Position numbers and translations under genes: made by a program
Shown here: piece by piece, positions 7,446 through 11,217 of the stretch
Numbering within the stretch: position 1 is the stretch's first letter
Layout of the letters: every line of letters begins with the position of its first letter
Assembly (NCBI GenBank): GCA_021832495.1
Contig: JAKBKR010000033.1
Location: 1-11,217 of the forward strand
DNA: 11,217 nucleotides
Source of the DNA: a bacterium
GTDB lineage: Archaea > Thermoplasmatota > Thermoplasmata > Lutacidiplasmatales > UBA184
Reading direction: 5' to 3'
Notes under the pieces: generated by a model
What the model was told of the DNA's origin: nothing
Database searches by the model: none
What the model saw: the letters and a program-made list of their open reading frames with translations, nothing else

Positions 7446-8288
7446 ATGTGCAGATTGTTTGGTTGGTTGACTCCGAATGAAACGCCTGCGGAGGACCTTC
7501 TGACCCAATCTGCCCATTCCCTTCTTCGGCTCTCGGATGTGAACCCGGAACATCTCCAGGATGACGGCTGGGGGATCGGTTGGTTCCACGCCGGCACCCC
7601 GGTCATGCGAAAGGGGAGCTACGGTGCGTTCCGTCCCGCGGAACGCTCGCAGTTCCTTTCGGCCGCTCACGACGCTTCCGGCACCCTTGTGGTGGGCCAC
7701 CTGCGCAAGGCGAGCAATCCCATGAACCTCCCGCTCGAACGCCTGCACGGGAGCGCCAACAGCCAACCGTTCTCGGAAGACGGATTGCTCTTCATCCATA
7801 ACGGGATGATCCCTCTCCCTGCCGAGACCCGTTCCCGGCTCGGACCCTATTCCAATTCCCCTCGGGGGCTGAACGATTCCGAGGTCCTCTTCTACCTCCT
7901 TCTACATAACCGGAGCCGTTCTTCCGACCTCCGGGAGGCCTACGAGCGCTCCGTCAAGGAGCTGACCGCCGTATGGGAAGCCCAGGGGAGGCCAGGCAAA
8001 GGCCCATACAGCGGGCTCAACCTCATCGTGGCTACCTCGCCAGTGGAATTGTGGGCTTTTTGCCTCTACCAAGGGGACCACGGGACATCACTGGCCGGTG
8101 GGGAACGCCCCTACTATGAGATGTGCTTCCGCGAACGGGCCGGGAACCTCGCAGTGGCGAGCGAACCCCTGGATGATGAACCCGGCTTATGGGTGCCGCT
8201 TCCTGCGGGAACGTATTTGCATGCCCGGATCGCGCACACTAAGATCATGAAGGAAACCGGAGGGATCCATGCGAAGCTCGGCAGCTGA
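7446..8288 (+). CDS. Class II glutamine amidotransferase (GATase_4 / YafJ-like)
   Basis: A 280-residue Ntn-fold glutamine amidase domain with no fused synthase domain. After removal of Met1, Cys2 (MCRLFGW) would be the N-terminal nucleophile that hydrolyses glutamine. Visible family motifs are DDGWGIGW (39-46), GHLRKAS (84-90), NSQPF (105-109), FIHNGMI (116-122, with Asn119 and Gly120 at the oxyanion hole) and DSEVLF (144-149). ASEPLDD (238-244) closes the fold. The length fits the stand-alone YafJ/EgtC-like group, whose ammonia acceptors are mostly unknown. The start is placed at the Met directly before Cys. An ATG 33 bases earlier (7413) is in frame, but would bury the nucleophile behind a 12-residue propeptide. 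The gene overlaps the downstream DUF5519 gene by 20 bp, so the two are probably co-transcribed. The acceptor substrate cannot be inferred. The family is secure. Confidence 0.92.
   Translation: MCRLFGWLTPNETPAEDLLTQSAHSLLRLSDVNPEHLQDDGWGIGWFHAGTPVMRKGSYGAFRPAERSQFLSAAHDASGTLVVGHLRKASNPMNLPLERLHGSANSQPFSEDGLLFIHNGMIPLPAETRSRLGPYSNSPRGLNDSEVLFYLLLHNRSRSSDLREAYERSVKELTAVWEAQGRPGKGPYSGLNLIVATSPVELWAFCLYQGDHGTSLAGGERPYYEMCFRERAGNLAVASEPLDDEPGLWVPLPAGTYLHARIAHTKIMKETGGIHAKLGS
8259..8264 (+). promoter_or_regulatory. Shine-Dalgarno site for the DUF5519 gene
   Basis: GGAGGG lies inside the last codons of the amidotransferase gene, four bases before the ATG at 8269. It supports that overlapping start and an operon with re-initiation of translation. 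Confidence 0.6.
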
Positions 8289-8688
8289 ACGGACCATCGC
8301 CCCGATATCCGAAGAAGGGGACTCCGCCGGCTCCCCGCCCCCGATCCTCGAGGAGGCTCTCCAACGCATTCCAGGCTCGACGCACCACCGGTCTCGCTTC
8401 GGGCCGGAGCCTGCCCTCTGGCTCCACGGGAGAGAGATCGCCCATCTCCACAAGGACCGAAGCATCGACATCCGGTTGACACGGACCTTGGTGCGTCGCC
8501 TGTATTCGGACCTCCGCACCGACCCGAGGATAAGTTTCCGACAATCGACCGGGGCCGACTGGATCGAGGCCCGTTGCCAGACCTTCGAGGACGAGGACTT
8601 TTGCCTCCACCTCATCGAGCTCGCCGGTGAGGCGAACGAAGTTGGTGAGGCGATCCACCCCACGCGGCCCCCCTCGACGCGCGGATAG
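8269..8688 (+). CDS. DUF5519 / 'luciferase family' small protein
   Basis: A 139-residue soluble protein. ILEEALQRIPG (26-36), then LHGREIAHLHKDRSIDIRL (52-70), then ADWIEARCQTFEDEDFCLHLIELA (from 96) follow the order seen in proteins labelled 'luciferase domain-containing' (DUF5519): a helix, a GREIxHLH strand with D-I/V-x-L, and a final D/GW-I/V-x-x-R strand with a helix. The name comes from weak resemblance to a luciferase regulatory domain, and no reaction is known for the family. His59 and His61 are the conserved polar residues that stand out. The first 23 residues and the last 15 look disordered. The start is backed by GGAGGG four bases upstream. It overlaps the amidotransferase by 20 bp. 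I made the assignment from recalled family patterns and could not search it. Confidence 0.7.
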   Translation: MRSSAAERTIAPISEEGDSAGSPPPILEEALQRIPGSTHHRSRFGPEPALWLHGREIAHLHKDRSIDIRLTRTLVRRLYSDLRTDPRISFRQSTGADWIEARCQTFEDEDFCLHLIELAGEANEVGEAIHPTRPPSTRG

Positions 8689-8758
8689 GCTTGGTGCCGA
8701 AGGACCCCAAATTTCCAAAGCTCTTCGCCGGATACTGCTCCCGATACCTTCGCCTTAA
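8689..8758 (+). promoter_or_regulatory. Short gap that may hold the glycoside hydrolase promoter
   Basis: Seventy bases between the DUF5519 stop and the hydrolase start. AAATTT at 8709-8714 would put a transcript start near 8737, giving a short leader. CTTAAATG at 8754-8761 overlaps the ATG itself, and if it were the TATA box the in-frame GTG at 8786 would be a leaderless start. No Shine-Dalgarno and no T-rich terminator is visible. Read-through from the upstream genes is equally possible. Confidence 0.25.
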
Positions 8759-11002
8759 ATGCGGAGGCGTCGTCTCCTAAAGTTCGTGAGCCCTCCATCC
8801 GCCTCCCGTCTTCGCGAACACCCGTCCGCACCCCCTCGGGCGCCCTGGGTCGGGTGGGCGGTGTTGGCGCTCGGGTTGCTAACGTTGGGTTCGCTCCTCG
8901 GGGCAATCGTTTCACCGGGGGCCACCACGCAACTCGAACCCGGGAACTGTACCTATGAACCCGTCACCGCCTCGTGGCTTTCGAGCCAAGAGCAGAAGTG
9001 GTCCCAACATGCTCCCGTGCCCTTGGTCTCGGGAGCCGTCCTCATGGCGGCGAGCTACGGGAATCCAGAATCCCCCGGGAGTTCGCTCAACGCCATCCTC
9101 GCAGACCTCGCAATGCTGAAGGAATCTGGGGCCCAGGTGATACGGATCGATCTTAACTTTCAGCCTTGGCTGGAACAGAACGCAACACTCATCGCAGAGC
9201 TTGATGCGGTAGTGGCCCAGATCCGGTCCGATGGGCTTGCGCTCATGATCGCAGATTCTGCCTCCGAGACGTATTGGCACCACCCGCTTTCCTGGTCGGA
9301 CTTCGTGACCGCCGCGATCCAACGGGAAACGACCCTGGCCAAGCTCTACCATCCGGATTACTATGTGCTCGTCAAGGAACCCGGCTGGTACTATCCGATG
9401 GTCCAGGGCTACCCATGGAACCCCTCGGTCGAATCCGTGACGAACTGGGTCGACCTCACGCAGCAACTGATATCGGTCGTTCGGGAGGCGTCCCCACAGA
9501 CCGTCGTCGGTGTGGCCGTTGCAGCCTCCTCTCTCTACACCGGGGGCGCCAGCACGGAGTTGAGCTACCTCGAGGCGGCCCGGTCCATGCCGGGTCTTGA
9601 TTTCCTCGGGTTCGATATCTATGGGGTCTGCGACTTCGAGAACACGCTCACGTTCCTAGCGAAGGAAGGGACGGGAGGCAAGCAGGTCTGGGTGCCAGAA
9701 GCTTGGAGCTCGGCGGGGAGCTCGGTCTTCGAACCCAGCATGGTATCCCTCGATGTCCCCTGGGTCCAGACGCTCTATGCGTTCTTGAGCTACATCGGCG
9801 CCCGGGGGGTCGGAATGTTCTACACCGACCTGTTCGCACAATCCGCCCCCCCACCCGGGAACTCGTCGGCTCTGCTCCAGTATTACTCCGGGAGGACGCC
9901 GGTGTTCTACGCATTCCAGAATGCGACGAAGGGTAACCGGATGTTCGGATTCGCCCTGGGACTTTCATCCGTTCCCGGCGGTTGTGGAGACCCTCATGTG
10001 ACCTTGGCCACTGGGGGACCGGCCTTGGTCAATACTGCCCCCGCAGGTTCCTACAGCATAGTTGCCACCCCATGTCCCGGTTACCGCTTCCAAGCCTGGA
10101 GCTACGAAGGAGACATCTCCGTGACAGCCACGACCGACCCAAACAGCTCCCTAATCGTGCTCGGACCGGGTAACGTCACCGCTGTGTATTCTCAAACCTC
10201 CTTCGTGGGGCTCGGAGTCGTCATCCTCCCCGTCTCCTGCTCAGGCACGGCCGTAACCATCGGGTCCTCAAAGGCTCTCGGTGGGGGATCTTTCGCACTT
10301 ACGTCGGGTGATTTCAGTCTGGTCCCAGAGGGGTGCCCAGGAATGACCCTCGGTTCGCTTGAGGCCACAGGGAACTTGACGGTCTCCGGGGAGCAACTTT
10401 CCGTAAGGGGGCCCGGGACTCTGCTCTTGGTGTACGTTCCCGCTTCCCCTCCGGCCACTCTTTTTGGGCTCCCGATCAACTTCGGATATCTTACCCTCGG
10501 CTTCCCGGTCCTGACGATCATCGCTGTTCTCGCTGCGGCGGCTTGGGGCTTCCGAAGGCGCAAGACCGGAGAGCCCGGAGAGGCGGGGCCTCGGCAAGAT
10601 GTGAATCGAGTTCGCGCGTTACGGACCGCGGGGCGTTGGGCGCTCTTTGGGTTCGGCGTGCAGGTCCTCTCGTTCTTTGCGTTCACCCTGCTTGACCTGC
10701 GGTACCTTTGGATCACGGGCTACTCGGTGTCTCCCTCCGTGGGATTCGGATGGATCTTGGCGGGAGAAGGATTCCTGTTGACTTTGGCGCTCTTGTTGTA
10801 TCTTAGTTGGGCCCGGTCGCTGTCTCCAATCCGGAGGGGGGAGGTAAGGTTGGCCCTGGTATCCTCCCGCAAGATAGCCGTGATCAACTTGCTCACCGGG
10901 TTCGTCCTCGGCGGCGTCCTGTATCTGCAAGCGGATCGGGCGCTTCGACGGGCGCTTTGCGGGGAGGATTCAGTGTCAGGAAGCGAGACCCGCGTTCAAT
11001 GA
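8759..11002 (+). CDS. Membrane-anchored extracellular clan GH-A-like glycoside hydrolase
   Basis: A 747-residue protein. An Arg-rich N-terminus precedes membrane segment 1 (about 31-52). A TIM-barrel-like domain follows at about 85-400, with strands VIRIDLNF (127-134), LALMIADS (160-167), YYVLVKEPGW (201-210), TVVGVAVAAS (248-257), FLGFDIYG (282-289), VWVPEAW (310-316) and GVGMFYTD (350-357). By clan GH-A logic Glu207 would be the acid/base and Glu314 the nucleophile, on strands 4 and 7 and 107 residues apart. The usual Asn before the acid/base is Lys206. A beta domain at 410-480 has CPGYRFQAWSYEG and GPGNVTAVYS, resembling a divergent InlB-type repeat, and a diverged second copy ends near GPGTLLLVYV (551-560). 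Four more membrane segments follow at about 577-598, 626-649, 661-684 and 706-724. The barrel would face outside. The substrate is unknown and the exact family is not recognised. The start is uncertain by nine codons (a GTG at 8786). No Shine-Dalgarno is visible. Confidence 0.75.
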   Translation: MRRRRLLKFVSPPSASRLREHPSAPPRAPWVGWAVLALGLLTLGSLLGAIVSPGATTQLEPGNCTYEPVTASWLSSQEQKWSQHAPVPLVSGAVLMAASYGNPESPGSSLNAILADLAMLKESGAQVIRIDLNFQPWLEQNATLIAELDAVVAQIRSDGLALMIADSASETYWHHPLSWSDFVTAAIQRETTLAKLYHPDYYVLVKEPGWYYPMVQGYPWNPSVESVTNWVDLTQQLISVVREASPQTVVGVAVAASSLYTGGASTELSYLEAARSMPGLDFLGFDIYGVCDFENTLTFLAKEGTGGKQVWVPEAWSSAGSSVFEPSMVSLDVPWVQTLYAFLSYIGARGVGMFYTDLFAQSAPPPGNSSALLQYYSGRTPVFYAFQNATKGNRMFGFALGLSSVPGGCGDPHVTLATGGPALVNTAPAGSYSIVATPCPGYRFQAWSYEGDISVTATTDPNSSLIVLGPGNVTAVYSQTSFVGLGVVILPVSCSGTAVTIGSSKALGGGSFALTSGDFSLVPEGCPGMTLGSLEATGNLTVSGEQLSVRGPGTLLLVYVPASPPATLFGLPINFGYLTLGFPVLTIIAVLAAAAWGFRRRKTGEPGEAGPRQDVNRVRALRTAGRWALFGFGVQVLSFFAFTLLDLRYLWITGYSVSPSVGFGWILAGEGFLLTLALLLYLSWARSLSPIRRGEVRLALVSSRKIAVINLLTGFVLGGVLYLQADRALRRALCGEDSVSGSETRVQ

Positions 11003-11217
11003 TCGTAAAGCTTCTGCATCGACCCGACCCTTTCAGTTGGCGCTTTCGGGTCCGGCACGGCCCGCGCATCCATCGCTCCCACCGCCCCGCCCATCAACTT
11101 CTGGGCAATGCTCAAATAGGGCGCCCCCTCTATACCGGCTTCATGAGGCCGGGGGGAAGGTCGCGGGCCGGGAAACTCGTCTACGCTCCGCTATCTGCTC
11201 AGTGCCGCCCGGACTCT
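10999..11217 (+). CDS. Weak open frame overlapping the hydrolase stop, truncated at the right edge
   Basis: An ATG overlapping the hydrolase stop as ATGA opens a frame of 73 codons that runs off the window (MIVKLLHRPDPFSWRF and on). The position fits a coupled operon gene. Against it, the product is rich in Arg, Pro and His, I recognise no family, a second plus-strand frame is also open to the edge, and a hairpin lies inside it. It may be a real partial gene or only GC-rich non-coding DNA. Confidence 0.25.
   Translation, partial: MIVKLLHRPDPFSWRFRVRHGPRIHRSHRPAHQLLGNAQIGRPLYTGFMRPGGRSRAGKLVYAPLSAQCRPDS
11021..11052. repeat. Inverted repeat 20 bases after the hydrolase stop
   Basis: GACCCGA (11021-11027) pairs with TCGGGTC (11046-11052) around an 18-base loop. 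There is no T-run after it, so it is not a clear terminator. A near-palindrome, CCGGCTTCATGAGGCCGG, lies further on at 11135-11152. Together they make the last 215 bases look more structured than the neighbouring genes, but GC-rich DNA produces such matches often. Confidence 0.3.

Noticed and set aside
8050..8062. T-run (GGGCTTTTTGCC) as a terminator
   Set aside because: It lies within conserved coding sequence of the amidotransferase (LWAFCLYQ), 230 bases before the stop codon.
8187..8915. Minus-strand open frame of 242 codons across the amidotransferase end, DUF5519 and hydrolase start
   Set aside because: It is Arg/Ser/Pro-rich, has no family pattern, and runs antisense to three better-supported genes with matching Shine-Dalgarno and motifs.
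11003..11217. RNase P, SRP or tRNA gene on either strand
   Set aside because: I looked for the RNase P GGAAANUCC-type core, the SRP GGAAGG(G)AGCA loop and a tRNA T-arm. Only fragments such as CCGGGAAACTC were seen, with no consistent fold.
1..11217. CRISPR array, insertion sequence, phage or defence system
   Set aside because: No spaced direct repeats, terminal inverted repeats, transposase, integrase, nuclease or helicase motifs were found. The SMC is a housekeeping SMC with ScpA and ScpB, not a Wadjet/JetABCD or MksB-type set.

Overview
The window looks archaeal and euryarchaeal, most likely a GC-rich member of the Thermoplasmatota, though I place it only from family-level traits. The traits are a complete smc-scpA-scpB operon whose SMC head has the archaeal ISLR motif after Walker B, an AT-rich TATA-like element upstream of smc, Shine-Dalgarno GGAGGG motifs, and a secreted protein with a PGYxFxxWS / GPGNVTAVYS repeat of a kind I associate with Thermoplasmata surface proteins. 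No rRNA, tRNA, CRISPR array, transposase or phage gene is visible.

Left part (1-1939, plus strand): the C-terminal 645 codons of an all-helical protein that enters from the left edge. It is not a plain coiled coil. It is built from about ten tandem units of 62 residues, each a long helix plus a short helix with a G-D-Y-x-x-A-like turn. This is the most unusual thing in the window. Its 3' end overlaps the 3' end of scpB by 26 bp, tail to tail.

Middle (1914-7148, minus strand): smc, scpA and scpB, read in that order from a promoter near 7250. smc and scpA overlap by ATGA and scpA and scpB are 4 bp apart, so the three subunits of the chromosome-organising SMC-ScpAB complex are probably made from one message. 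ScpA is longer than usual, with an N-terminal extension and an acidic linker.

Intergenic 7149-7445: the divergent control region between smc and the rightward genes. It holds the smc TATA box and Shine-Dalgarno, two small TGTC/GACA palindromes in the predicted smc leader, and a 16-bp AT-rich palindrome midway.

Right part (7446-11217, plus strand): a class II glutamine amidotransferase of the YafJ/GATase_4 type, overlapping by 20 bp a small DUF5519 'luciferase family' protein, then after 70 bp a large membrane-anchored, extracellular clan GH-A-like glycoside hydrolase. The last 215 bp hold a weak open frame that overlaps the hydrolase stop by ATGA and runs off the right edge. Nothing in the right part is clearly linked in function to chromosome segregation. 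The amidotransferase and DUF5519 genes are probably co-transcribed, and the hydrolase could have its own promoter.
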